DNA of 64,000 nucleotides, from NCBI RefSeq assembly GCF_016595245.1, contig NZ_JAENHM010000023.1:1-64000 (forward strand), read 5' to 3'. The DNA is from Azospirillum endophyticum. Lineage in GTDB: Bacteria; Pseudomonadota; Alphaproteobacteria; Azospirillales; Azospirillaceae. The notes beneath the pieces were generated by a model. That model was given only the letters and a program-made list of their open reading frames with translations, was not told the DNA's origin and did no database searches. Positions 24,115 through 32,415 of the stretch are shown here, piece by piece. The stretch's first letter is position 1; the number at the start of each line of letters is the position of its first letter. Both the position numbers and the translations under genes were made by a program.

Positions 24115-25668
24115 ATGGCGACACCGGCCCAGGGCATGCGCCCGCTCACCCCCCGCGACATCGCCGGCTTCTTCGCGATGGTCGTCGGCATGTTCATGGC
24201 GATCCTGGACATCCAGATCGTCTCCAGTTCGCTATCGGAAATCCAGGCGGGCCTCGCGGCCAGCGCCGACGAGATCTCGTGGGTGCAGACCTCCTACCTG
24301 ATCGCGGAGGTCGTGATGATCCCGCTGTCGGGCATCCTGTCGCGCATCCTGTCGACCCGCGTGCTGTTCACCATGGCGGCTGCCGGCTTCACCCTGACCA
24401 GCGTCGCCTGCGCCTTCTCCGGCGGCATCGAATCGATGATCGTCTGGCGCGCGCTGCAGGGCTTCATCGGCGGTGCCATGATCCCGACGGTGTTCGCCAC
24501 CAGCTTCATGATCTTTCCGCCGGAAAAGCGGGCGGGCGTATCCGTGATGATGGGGCTGGTCGCCACCATGGCGCCGACCATCGGCCCGACGCTGGGCGGT
24601 TACCTGACGCAGCACATGTCGTGGCACTGGCTGTTCCTGGCCAACGTCATCCCCGGCATCCTGGTGACTTCGCTGGTCTGGTTCCTGGTCGATGTCGACC
24701 GGCCGAATCCGGAACTGCGCAAGGGCTTCGATTTCGTCGGCCTGGCGCTGATGGCGTCCTTCCTGGGCAGCCTGGAATATGTGGTGGAGGAGGGGCCGCG
24801 GAACGACTGGTTCGACGACGAGGCGATCTTCACGCTGGCCGTGGTGGCGGCCGTCTCCGGCATCGGCTTCTTCTGGCGGGTCCTGTCCTACCGCAACCCG
24901 ATCGTGGAGCTGCGCGCCTTCGCCGACCGCAACTTCGCCATCGGGTCGCTCTACAGCTTCATCCTCGGCATCGGCCTCTACGGGTCGGTCTATCTGCAGC
25001 CGCTGTTCCTGGCCCGGGTGCGTGGCTTCAACAGCCTGCAGATCGGCACCATCATGTTCGTGACCGGCGCCTTCCAGTTCATGTCGGCTCCGATCGCCGG
25101 CGCCCTGTCGAAGCGGATGGATTTGCGCGCCATGCTGGCGCTGGGGCTGATCCTGTTCGGGAGCGGCGTCTGGATGAACAGCCACTTCACCGCCGAGACC
25201 GGCTTCTGGGAGTTGTTCCTGCCGCAGGCGGTGCGCGGCATGTCGCTGATGCTGTGCTTCATTCCCATCAACAGCGTGGCTCTCGGCACCCTGCCGCCGG
25301 ACAAGCTGAAGAACGCGTCCGGCCTCTACAACCTGATGCGCAACTTGGGCGGCGCCATCGGTCTGGCCGCGATCAACACGGTGCTGACCGACCGCAACGC
25401 GCTGCACCTGAACCGGCTTGGCGACAACGTCAACCTCGCCCGGCCTGAGGTGCAGCAGATGGTCGACAATCTGAGCCAGCGTTTCGACGGGCTGGTGGCG
25501 GATCCGACCGCCGCCGCAATGTCCCGGCTGGTCGGGCTGGTCCAGCGCGAGGCGCTGATCCTGACCTTCAACGACGCCATGCTGCTGATGTCGGCGGTGT
25601 TCTTCGGGGCGTTGCTGTTCATGCCGCTGGTGCGCCGTCCAGGCGGGCCGGTGAAGGCGGATCATTGA
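24115..25668 (+). CDS. emrB: DHA2-family MFS drug exporter (EmrB)
   Basis: 517 aa with 14 predicted transmembrane segments. Motif A-like and motif C sequences are visible (LDIQIVSSSLSEIQ at helix 1, TMAPTIGPTLGGYL at helix 5). It is a proton-driven exporter of hydrophobic compounds working with EmrA. The ATG at 24115 is chosen for its GGAAGGCAG leader over an upstream in-frame ATG at 24082. Confidence 0.92.
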   Translation: MATPAQGMRPLTPRDIAGFFAMVVGMFMAILDIQIVSSSLSEIQAGLAASADEISWVQTSYLIAEVVMIPLSGILSRILSTRVLFTMAAAGFTLTSVACAFSGGIESMIVWRALQGFIGGAMIPTVFATSFMIFPPEKRAGVSVMMGLVATMAPTIGPTLGGYLTQHMSWHWLFLANVIPGILVTSLVWFLVDVDRPNPELRKGFDFVGLALMASFLGSLEYVVEEGPRNDWFDDEAIFTLAVVAAVSGIGFFWRVLSYRNPIVELRAFADRNFAIGSLYSFILGIGLYGSVYLQPLFLARVRGFNSLQIGTIMFVTGAFQFMSAPIAGALSKRMDLRAMLALGLILFGSGVWMNSHFTAETGFWELFLPQAVRGMSLMLCFIPINSVALGTLPPDKLKNASGLYNLMRNLGGAIGLAAINTVLTDRNALHLNRLGDNVNLARPEVQQMVDNLSQRFDGLVADPTAAAMSRLVGLVQREALILTFNDAMLLMSAVFFGALLFMPLVRRPGGPVKADH

Positions 25669-25778
25669 ACAGGTGCATTGCGGGCGAAATGGGTTGCGAG
25701 CGGGATAGGTCGCCGCCCGCGGGTTGTGCTATAGCTTGACGGACCGTCCGAACGCCCGTCTGAACCCTGCCGAGTCCC

Positions 25779-26306
25779 ATGAGCAAGCGCCAATACACCC
25801 GAGCCGAGGTCAAGGAACTTCTGGGGGCGCTGGAGCGCCAGTGCCGCGAAGCGTCGAAGCTGGCCCAACTGGCCGAGCATGAGGCCAGCAAGCACAGCTT
25901 CGGCGCCTATCGCGATTTCCGCGACAAGGTGGGCGAGTTCCAGGCACTGGTCATCCTGATCGAGCAGCGCCTGCGCAATCTGGTCGACGCCCGGTCCGAC
26001 GACCTGCGCGACCAGTTCGAGAAACTCGACACCGTGATGCTGGCGCTGCTGGTGCGGGCCAGCATGCGCTTCTTCTTCGTGCTGTCGGCCAACCCGATCC
26101 TGCCGATGGGAGCCCGCGAGATCTTCGTCGCGGAGCTGCGCAGCCTGCACGATGCCGCGGAAAAGCTGAAGCGCCCGAGTTACGCCGGCAAGCTCGGACC
26201 GGAGCTGGATCGTGACCTGGAGACCGCATCGCTGATCCTGGAAGAGATCATCGACAAGGCGCCGAGCCTGCTGAACTTCCGCGGGGCGCCGGTTTCGGGC
26301 GAGTAG
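25779..26306 (+). CDS. Conserved alpha-helical protein of unknown function
   Basis: 175 aa, soluble, no signal peptide, almost entirely helical by composition. Heptad-like stretches (about 8-75) suggest a coiled coil or helical bundle. I recognise no domain. Codon use matches its neighbours, so it is a real chromosomal gene. It stands alone, with 110 bp before it, and ends in a hairpin shared with the convergent hydrolase gene. Confidence 0.75.
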   Translation: MSKRQYTRAEVKELLGALERQCREASKLAQLAEHEASKHSFGAYRDFRDKVGEFQALVILIEQRLRNLVDARSDDLRDQFEKLDTVMLALLVRASMRFFFVLSANPILPMGAREIFVAELRSLHDAAEKLKRPSYAGKLGPELDRDLETASLILEEIIDKAPSLLNFRGAPVSGE

Positions 26307-26325
26307 GGCGCCGGCTTCGGCGCCC
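26306..26325. terminator. Hairpin between convergent genes
   Basis: GGGCGCCG and CGGCGCCC form a perfect 8-bp stem with a GCTT loop, between the unknown gene and the MetX-like gene. There is no T tract on the plus side. It probably serves both directions. Confidence 0.55.
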
Positions 26326-26339
26326 TCACCCCTGGTCCG

Positions 26340-27554
26340 TCACTTCGCCAGGAACTGCGCGATCATATCGCCCGCCTTGCCGATGTTCACCACGCCGTCG
26401 AGATGGCCGAGGGTCGAGGTGATCGACTCGGTGTATTCGACGCTGTTGCCCTGCTTCTCAAGCCGGTCCTTCAGCGGGCGCATGTTGCGGTCGGGCGGGA
26501 AGACGAGATCGTCGGCCGACGGGATCAGCAGGACCGGAGCCTTGATCTTCGCCAGACCATCTTCCAGTGACGGACCGTTGCCGGTGACGAAGGTCTGGTT
26601 GGCCTTCACCAGATAAAGGAAATGGTTGGCGTCGCTGACCGCGGCACGGCCCGATGCCGCCTTGTCCAGCCAGGCTTCGATGGCGTATTGGTTGCCCATC
26701 GCGGCCTTCGGGTCCTTGCCCTCCTCCGCCCATTTGCGGCCGAAAGCGGCATCGGCCCATTTCCAGTGGCGGGCCTGAAGGGTGACCAGTTTCAGCGCTT
26801 CGGTCAGGCCGGCCTTCGGCTCCGCCTTGCCGTAATAGTCGCCGTTGTTCCAGTTGGGGTCGAGCCTGATCGGTGCCGCCCACAGGTTCAGCCAGCCGAT
26901 CAGGAAGGGGTCGGCCTCCGGCCCGCCGATGGCGGCGATGACGCGCTTGACCATCTCTGGATGGTCGGCCCCCCATTCGAAGGCCTGGAGCGACCCCATC
27001 GATCCGCCCATCACCGCCTGCAGCGTCTTGATGCCCAGGCTGTCGACCAGCGCCTTCTGGACATTGACGAAGTCCTGGATGGTGACGATGGGGAAGCTCA
27101 TGCCATAGGGTTTGCCGGTGTCCGGATTGATGCTGGCCGGGCCGGTGGTGACGACGTTGGGATCCTTGGGTGACAGGTTCACCAGCGTGTCGGAGGCGAT
27201 GATGAAGTATTTGTCGGTGTCCAGCGGCTTGCCGGGACCGATGATGCTGTCCCAATAGCCGGGAGCGGCATCATCGGCCTTGTATTTCCCGGCGGCATGG
27301 CTGTTGCCGCTGAAGAAATGGGTGATGAGGATGACGTTGTCCTTGGCGTCGTTCAGCTTGCCGTAGCTTTCCCAGCCGATGCGGACATTCTTGATCGTCC
27401 CGCCACCGGTGGTGGTGTAGGACGGCATCTCGAAGACCTTCTTCTCGACGATGGCGTCGAGCGCCAGAGCGGGCAGGGCGCCGAACAGGCACGCCGCCAT
27501 GGCGAGGCCGCCGATGCAGCCTGACCGGATGGAACCGCGGACAACCCCACGCAT
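26340..27554 (-). CDS. Secreted MetX-like alpha/beta hydrolase
   Basis: 404 aa. A clear signal peptide (about 12-32, ALPALALD) makes this periplasmic. The rest resembles homoserine O-acetyltransferase: nucleophile elbow GGSMGS (Ser185), Asp in PSADDLVFPP and His in TLGHLDGV. Cytosolic MetX enzymes lack a signal peptide and methionine synthesis does not occur in the periplasm, so this is a secreted relative that probably hydrolyses or transfers an acyl group. Single gene. Confidence 0.85.
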   Translation of the reverse strand: MRGVVRGSIRSGCIGGLAMAACLFGALPALALDAIVEKKVFEMPSYTTTGGGTIKNVRIGWESYGKLNDAKDNVILITHFFSGNSHAAGKYKADDAAPGYWDSIIGPGKPLDTDKYFIIASDTLVNLSPKDPNVVTTGPASINPDTGKPYGMSFPIVTIQDFVNVQKALVDSLGIKTLQAVMGGSMGSLQAFEWGADHPEMVKRVIAAIGGPEADPFLIGWLNLWAAPIRLDPNWNNGDYYGKAEPKAGLTEALKLVTLQARHWKWADAAFGRKWAEEGKDPKAAMGNQYAIEAWLDKAASGRAAVSDANHFLYLVKANQTFVTGNGPSLEDGLAKIKAPVLLIPSADDLVFPPDRNMRPLKDRLEKQGNSVEYTESITSTLGHLDGVVNIGKAGDMIAQFLAK

Positions 27555-27667
27555 ATGAATCCCCCTCCGATTGTTTGCTGGACGGGCAGTCTACCCATAC
27601 GGTCCGGCCTGTCCAGACGCCTTCGCCGACGCTTACGGTTAGGGTTGCGTTGAAGGGGAACGGGAAA

Positions 27668-27988
27668 TCAGCGCAGACGAACGGCAGTGCCGTTGACCGA
27701 TACCATCAGCATGCCGTTCTCCTTTCCCAGCACTTCGTAATCGACGTCCACGCCCACCACCGCATCGGCGCCCAGCGCGCGGGCGGATTCCTCCAGGTCG
27801 GCGAAGGCCGCCTCGCGGGCGTCGCGCAGTGCCGCCTGATAGCCGCCGGCCCGGCCGCCGACGATGTCGCGAACGGAGGAGAACAGATCCCGGAACACGT
27901 TGACGCCCATGATCGCCTCGCCGGCGACGATGCCGAGATACTGTGTGATCTGGCGGCCTTCGATGGAATCGGTGCTGGTGACGATCAT
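27668..27988 (-). CDS. YbjQ/UPF0145 family protein
   Basis: 106 aa small soluble protein with the family pattern ([13 protein letters not shown]...YLGIVAGE at the start, [15 protein letters not shown] in the middle). Family members form decamers; their function is uncertain, possibly heavy-metal or stress related. The ATG at 27988 has GGGAGAT upstream. The reading frame stays open to 28384, but that part runs through the intergenic region. Confidence 0.88.
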   Translation of the reverse strand: MIVTSTDSIEGRQITQYLGIVAGEAIMGVNVFRDLFSSVRDIVGGRAGGYQAALRDAREAAFADLEESARALGADAVVGVDVDYEVLGKENGMLMVSVNGTAVRLR

Positions 27989-28168
27989 GGTGGCATCTCC
28001 CGTGTGGTGACTTCGATGCCGCACAGATGGGGGCGCCATGGCCGAGTCCAAGGCGGCACTGCGAAATCGCAGCGGCCGTGAGTCCATCGCGCCTTCCCCC
28101 ACCCCGTCCGGACCGTGTAGGACAGGTGAGGGTCGCCGGGGGGCGAAGGGGCAGGCGAGGGGAAACCG

Positions 28169-28804
28169 ATGGACGATACGCGGCGAGCCATCCTGCGCTG
28201 GATGACCGGCGTCATGGAGGCGAAGAGCTGGAGTGCCGGCGGCTGGGCCCGTCTGGCCGGCGTCACCGCAACGAACCTCACCCGCTTCCTGCGCGATCCC
28301 GTCATGGGCAGCGTCCCCAGCGCCGACACGCTGGCCCGCCTGGCCCGTGTCGCCGGATCGGAGCCGCGCTTCCTCGACGACCACGCCTATGCTCCGGTCT
28401 CCCGCGTTCCCGTCCTGTCACTGGAGCAGGCGCATATCTTCCTCGATCTCGGCCGCAGGGCGGGGGAAGCGTTCCTGGCCGGGGCGCTGAAGGATGGTTC
28501 CGCCTCCGTCGCCATGGACGGCCGCACCTCCCGCCGGGCCTTCGCGCTGCGCATCCTGTCCAAGAGCCTGGACGCCGCAGGCGTGCTGCCGCGCGATTGC
28601 GTGGTGCTGGAACCGCTGGATGTGCTGACGCCGCAGGCAGGCGACGTGGTCGTGACGGTCGGGGAAGGGACGATCTGCGGATACCGCTTCTTCCCACCAC
28701 ACCTGATGCCGGTTTCGACCGATCCGGAATGCCGGCCGACCGCCTTCGACCGCGCCCATGTGGCCGGAGTCGCGGTCCACGTGGTGCGAGCGCTTCGCAT
28801 GTAA
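28169..28804 (+). CDS. LexA/CI-like regulator with degenerate S24 domain
   Basis: 211 aa. The N-terminal helix-turn-helix (about 1-70, [18 protein letters not shown]) is followed by an S24-like fold ([19 protein letters not shown], then [11 protein letters not shown]). A Ser is kept at the nucleophile position (SKSL) but the usual catalytic Lys (VKR in LexA) reads CGYR, so self-cleavage is doubtful. Such repressors control prophage genes. Downstream lie an exonuclease and an annealing protein of phage type, separated by 318 bp with several inverted repeats. It probably controls that module. Confidence 0.75.
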   Translation: MDDTRRAILRWMTGVMEAKSWSAGGWARLAGVTATNLTRFLRDPVMGSVPSADTLARLARVAGSEPRFLDDHAYAPVSRVPVLSLEQAHIFLDLGRRAGEAFLAGALKDGSASVAMDGRTSRRAFALRILSKSLDAAGVLPRDCVVLEPLDVLTPQAGDVVVTVGEGTICGYRFFPPHLMPVSTDPECRPTAFDRAHVAGVAVHVVRALRM

Positions 28805-29122
28805 ATCACCTTGGCGGCGTGAGTCGTCATGGGTGTGCGCGTTCCCCATGACTCACAAAAACGGACGTTCCTACTCCCTCCGTTTTGTCTTGTGATGAGT
28901 CTGCTTAGAAGACACCAAATATAGCGTCTTTTTAGGACTTTGGGCTGGTCTATGGCCAAGCCAAAGGTTCACGTTTTGTTCTTGAAAGCTGCATGTTCGC
29001 ATCCCATATTCAGGGTCCGGTGAGGCGGTCCGAAAATCATGCTGCGAAGTCGCAGCAACGGTCGCGCTTCGAAGCCGGAACGATGGCTCGGAAGGGCCAG
29101 GAACCGGAGATGTCGGGGCAGC
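28805..29122 (+). promoter_or_regulatory. Intergenic region with inverted repeats, before the recombination genes
   Basis: Lower in GC than its surroundings. Three inverted repeats are visible: GTGAGTC..CATGG with CCATGACTCAC (28819-28856, a possible terminator for the regulator gene), ACAAAAACGGA with TCCGTTTTGT (28855-28889), and AAGAC with GTCTT (about 28909-28934). The last two look like operator sites for the upstream repressor. No gene is seen. Confidence 0.5.
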
Positions 29123-30109
29123 ATGGCGATCACTCAGGCGCAGCGGGATTTTCGGGCGGGGCGGATCGGGTCGTCGGATGCGACGCGGGTGATGGCGGGC
29201 GACTGGCTGTCGCTGTGGCGCGAGAAGACCGGGAGGGCCGAGCCCGAGGCTCTCGATCTCGTCGCCGCCGTGCAGATCGGCATCGCGACCGAACATCTGC
29301 ACCCGCGCTTCGTCGCCCATGCCGTCGGCCGCGCCTGTGTGGCGGCGCCCGACACCTACCGGCACGCCGCACATGATTGGATGATCGCCCACCCCGATTT
29401 CCTGACCAGCAGCGTCGCCGGCGGCGCGCTCGACACCATCGTGGAGGCGAAGTTCAACAGCGGCTTCCAAAGCGACGCCGAGCTTGCCCGCCGCTATCAC
29501 TGGCAGATCCAGCACCAACTGGAGGTGGTCGGTATGGACCATGCGTTGCTGTCGATCCTGCGGCCCACCGGCCACAGCCTGGTGGACGTGGACCGGCGGC
29601 CGGACGATGTCGAGCGGCTGGTGGAGACGCTGGAGGCCTTCTGGTGGCATGTGATCAACGACGTCGAGCCGTCGGACCCGCTGCCGATGGACGGCCCGTC
29701 CTATGAGAACGGCCGCGTCTTCGACATGGGGCGGCACAACCGCTTCCGGGCGCTGGCCGACCGGCTGATCGCCAACCGGGCGGCGGCGCTGGAGGTGAAG
29801 GAGGCGGAGGCCGCCCTGAAGGCGCTGATGCCCGAGGATGCCCGCGTCGCCTTCGTTGCCATCGATCAAGCTGACGGCCGGCCGGAAGGCCGGTCCGGCG
29901 GCCTCTATCTCGCGCGCGACCGCGAAGGCCGGCTCAGCCTGCGCTACGGCGCACCGCCGCGCCGTGCCTTGGCCGATGCGCAGAATTGGATGCCCTCCGC
30001 TGACCCGAACGCGGTGGAGCTCAGCCTGGATGCAGTGCTGACCGCCGGCTGGGGTGAGGGGAGAGCCGAAACGTTTGGACAAGAAGGACCCAAATCATGG
30101 GACGCATGA
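29123..30109 (+). CDS. YqaJ-type phage recombination exonuclease
   Basis: 328 aa. YqaJ nucleases are lambda-exonuclease-like (PD-(D/E)XK) enzymes that chew 5' ends to expose single strands for annealing. Visible motifs: RIGSSDATRVM near the N-terminus and the catalytic ALDTIVEAKF (Asp, then Glu-x-Lys), followed by YHWQIQHQLEVVGM with the helix Gln residues. The ATG at 29123 follows TCGGGGCAG. Its stop overlaps the next gene (ATG at 30097 or 30106), so the exonuclease and annealing protein are coupled as in Red/RecET systems. Confidence 0.88.
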   Translation: MAITQAQRDFRAGRIGSSDATRVMAGDWLSLWREKTGRAEPEALDLVAAVQIGIATEHLHPRFVAHAVGRACVAAPDTYRHAAHDWMIAHPDFLTSSVAGGALDTIVEAKFNSGFQSDAELARRYHWQIQHQLEVVGMDHALLSILRPTGHSLVDVDRRPDDVERLVETLEAFWWHVINDVEPSDPLPMDGPSYENGRVFDMGRHNRFRALADRLIANRAAALEVKEAEAALKALMPEDARVAFVAIDQADGRPEGRSGGLYLARDREGRLSLRYGAPPRRALADAQNWMPSADPNAVELSLDAVLTAGWGEGRAETFGQEGPKSWDA

Positions 30110-30999
30110 GCAAGACCGATCAGGGTGTCGTTGCCGATATCGAGACCGCCGAGTCGAGCATGGCCGAGTCGAGCGTGATGGAGTCAGGTGTAACCGAGTC
30201 CAGCGTGACGGAGGCCGCCCCGGTCGAACCGAAGTCCGGTGCCGGCCGCGGCTCCCAGGGGTCCAAGGGGGCCGCCGCCGGCAACAGGGCGGAGGATCCG
30301 CAGCGAATCGACACCATGTTCCTGTGGAACCGGCTGAAGCGCACCGATCCGAAGGCGACCAAGCCCTTCACCCGCTCCGGCGGCTTCCGCGGCACGCAGA
30401 TCGACCCGACCTGGCGCTTCCAGATGATGACCGAGGTGTTCGGTCCGATCGGCAAGGGCTGGGGCTATGAGCAGGTGGACTGGACCATCGCGGAACGGAT
30501 GATCTTCATCTGCGCCCGCGTCTGGTACCTCGATCCGGAGACCAGGGAGAAGTGCTTCACCGGCCCGCAGTGGGGCGGGACCGAGATGGTCCGCCGCCGC
30601 AACGGGATGGAGATGCCGGACGACGAGTGCTTCAAGATGTCGATGACCGATGCGGTCGGCAAATGCCTGCTGCAGATCGGTCTGGCCGCCGACGTCTACA
30701 TGGGACAGTTCGACGACAGCAAGTACCGGGAGGAGTCGGAGGCCTTCTATGCCGCCAAATCCAACCCGGACCTGCAGCCCGCCGCCGTCGAGGCCTTCGA
30801 GGCGGAGGTGAAGCGCCGGTTGGGGATCTGCCTGGACCTCGATGACCTCGAAGAGGTCTGGCGGTCCGGCGTCGGTACCCGCCTGCGCGAGATCGGCGCC
30901 GTCGACCGGGCCGCCCAGCACCGCATCACCGGCCTGTTCGCCCAGAAGAAGGCCGAGATCCTGAAGCGCGAGGAAGAGGACGGGCGGGAAGCCGCCTGA
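30097..30999 (+). CDS. Putative phage-type single-strand annealing protein (ERF/Rad52-like)
   Basis: 300 aa. Residues about 1-60 are low-complexity, with a 5-residue repeat (ESSxx). The core (about 72-215) has MFLWNRLKRTDP, FGPIGKGWGYE, then MTDAVGKCLLQIGLAADVYMG and FDDSKY, a pattern I associate with ERF/Rad52-type ssDNA annealing proteins of phages. The assignment also rests on tight coupling to the YqaJ exonuclease. It would anneal complementary strands during recombination. A charged tail ends the protein. The exact family (ERF, Sak or other) cannot be fixed by eye. Confidence 0.65.
   Translation: MGRMSKTDQGVVADIETAESSMAESSVMESGVTESSVTEAAPVEPKSGAGRGSQGSKGAAAGNRAEDPQRIDTMFLWNRLKRTDPKATKPFTRSGGFRGTQIDPTWRFQMMTEVFGPIGKGWGYEQVDWTIAERMIFICARVWYLDPETREKCFTGPQWGGTEMVRRRNGMEMPDDECFKMSMTDAVGKCLLQIGLAADVYMGQFDDSKYREESEAFYAAKSNPDLQPAAVEAFEAEVKRRLGICLDLDDLEEVWRSGVGTRLREIGAVDRAAQHRITGLFAQKKAEILKREEEDGREAA
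30151..30210 (+). repeat. 15-bp in-frame tandem repeat
   Basis: Four units of 15 bp starting GAGTCGAGC or close variants encode ESSMA, ESSVM, ESGVT and ESSVT in the N-terminal tail of the annealing protein. The repeat can expand or shrink without a frameshift. Confidence 0.8.
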
Positions 31000-31008
31000 C
31001 AACGCCCC

Positions 31009-31350
31009 ATGATTCAGACGACCACCCAGACGACCCACAGCACCGTCGACCGGTCGCCCAGCGGTCTTTTCCGCATGAGCGCCTGGGAAGGCGAGTTCGA
31101 GCGTGCCAATGCCCAGATGCCGCGCTGGTACTGGAACCGCGACCAGCGCCGCCGCCACTATGCCCGCTGGGTGGAGGCGGAAGCCGAGACCCTGGCGATG
31201 CGGCTGTCGGGACTGCTGCGGTCCGACACCCCGGCGGAAACTGCAGGGGCGGCCCGCGTCCTCGTCGACTCGCTGGCGCGTGACATCGACTGGGCTCGCC
31301 GGTTGGAAGATTCGGAATCGGAAGACGGCAGATTCGCCCACGCCGCCTGA
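31009..31350 (+). CDS. Small protein of unknown function in the recombination island
   Basis: 113 aa, soluble, rich in Arg, Glu and aromatic residues (PRWYWNRDQRRRHYARW). No domain recognised. It starts 9 bp after the annealing protein stop and is therefore probably co-transcribed with the recombination genes. Base composition and codon use agree with a real gene. Confidence 0.65.
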   Translation: MIQTTTQTTHSTVDRSPSGLFRMSAWEGEFERANAQMPRWYWNRDQRRRHYARWVEAEAETLAMRLSGLLRSDTPAETAGAARVLVDSLARDIDWARRLEDSESEDGRFAHAA

Positions 31351-31383
31351 CCGCAGGTGGCATCAAGGGAAGGAAATCATCCC

Positions 31384-31644
31384 ATGACGATAGAAGAGGT
31401 CCAGGCGCGTCTGCGCGCCGCTCAAGCCCGCATCGGGCGTGAGGGCCGCTTCGCCCTCACCCTCAGCCTGGACGGGCGCGAGGAATGCTACATCACCCAT
31501 TGGTTCCGCCCCGAGCCGCACGCCTTCGAGGATTGCCGCGCGGTCGGTTCCGGAACCCTCAGCGAATGCCTCGACGCGCTCGACCGCTATGTGGCGGTGA
31601 ACCGGCTGCGCGACGAGGCTCCGGTGCTGATGGCCGCCGAATGA
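31384..31644 (+). CDS. Small protein of unknown function in the recombination island
   Basis: 86 aa, soluble. An N-terminal helix (TIEEVQARLRAAQARIG) is followed by a beta-rich part (FALTLSLDGREECYITHWF). No family recognised; the pattern is reminiscent of small phage accessory proteins. The ATG at 31384 has AAGGGAAGGAAA upstream. It is the last gene before a strong terminator, closing the island's operon. Confidence 0.65.
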   Translation: MTIEEVQARLRAAQARIGREGRFALTLSLDGREECYITHWFRPEPHAFEDCRAVGSGTLSECLDALDRYVAVNRLRDEAPVLMAAE

Positions 31645-31675
31645 CATCCCCGTAACGGCCAAGCCATCGGCCTTC

Positions 31676-31712
31676 GTCCCCTCGTTCCCCCCGCGGACGA
31701 GGGGACTTTTTT
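31676..31712 (+). terminator. Terminator of the recombination operon
   Basis: GTCCCCTCGT (31676-31685) pairs perfectly with ACGAGGGGAC (31697-31706) and is followed by six T residues. It is a textbook intrinsic terminator. Confidence 0.92.
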
Positions 31713-31776
31713 GTGCGGGCGGCAGGTTGCCGCGGTTGTGCTATCATCTCCGCTTGAAAGCGGAAGGGGCGTGGTC

Positions 31777-32412
31777 ATGGACCCGGTACTTGCCTTCGTC
31801 AGCATTGCCGGGGCCATTGCGGTCGGCGCCGCCAGTCCGGGACCGAGCTTCGTGCTGGTCGCCCGCACCTCCATCGCCGTATCCCGCCGCGCCGGCTTGG
31901 CCACCGCCATCGGCATGGGGACCGGCGGCGTGTGCTTCGCGTCCCTGGCCCTGCTGGGGCTGCATGCCCTGCTGTCGCAGGTCGGCTGGCTCTATGCGGG
32001 GCTGAAGCTGGTGGGCGGGGCCTATCTGCTTTACCTCGCGGTCAGAATCTGGCGCGGAGCCGCCGAGGCGCTGGTGGTGGCGGACGAGGGGCGGACCGCA
32101 CCCGCCGGGCTGATGCGGCCGTTGCTGTTCGGGCTGCTGACACAGTTGAGCAACCCGAAGACGGCGCTCGTCTACGGCAGCATCTTCGCTGCGCTGATGC
32201 CGGTCGAACCGCCACTCTGGCTGTTCGTCTTCCTGCCGCCGGCGATCTTCCTGATCGAAGCCGGCTGGTACGCGATCGTCGCCGTGGCTTTTTCGGCCGG
32301 TCGGCCGCGCGCCGCCTACCTGCGGTCCAAGCGTCGGGTCGACCGGGTTGCCGCCGCGGCCATCGGCGGCCTCGGCGTCCGCCTGATGTCGGACGCTCTG
32401 CCCCCTCCCTGA
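31777..32412 (+). CDS. LysE/RhtB-family amino-acid exporter
   Basis: 211 aa with about six transmembrane segments. The family signature is near the N-terminus (GAASPGPSFVLVARTSIAVSRR), followed by GTGGVCFASLALLGL and LTQLSNPKTALVYGSIF. It exports an amino acid or analogue (threonine/homoserine type); the substrate is not readable. The ATG at 31777 follows GGAAGGGG. It is convergent with tex, with 3 bp between them. Confidence 0.9.
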   Translation: MDPVLAFVSIAGAIAVGAASPGPSFVLVARTSIAVSRRAGLATAIGMGTGGVCFASLALLGLHALLSQVGWLYAGLKLVGGAYLLYLAVRIWRGAAEALVVADEGRTAPAGLMRPLLFGLLTQLSNPKTALVYGSIFAALMPVEPPLWLFVFLPPAIFLIEAGWYAIVAVAFSAGRPRAAYLRSKRRVDRVAAAAIGGLGVRLMSDALPPP

Positions 32413-32415
32413 CCC

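Noticed and set aside
28169-31712. A complete prophage around the recombination genes
   Set aside because: No integrase, portal, terminase, tail, lysis or replication genes on either side; housekeeping genes begin immediately outside.
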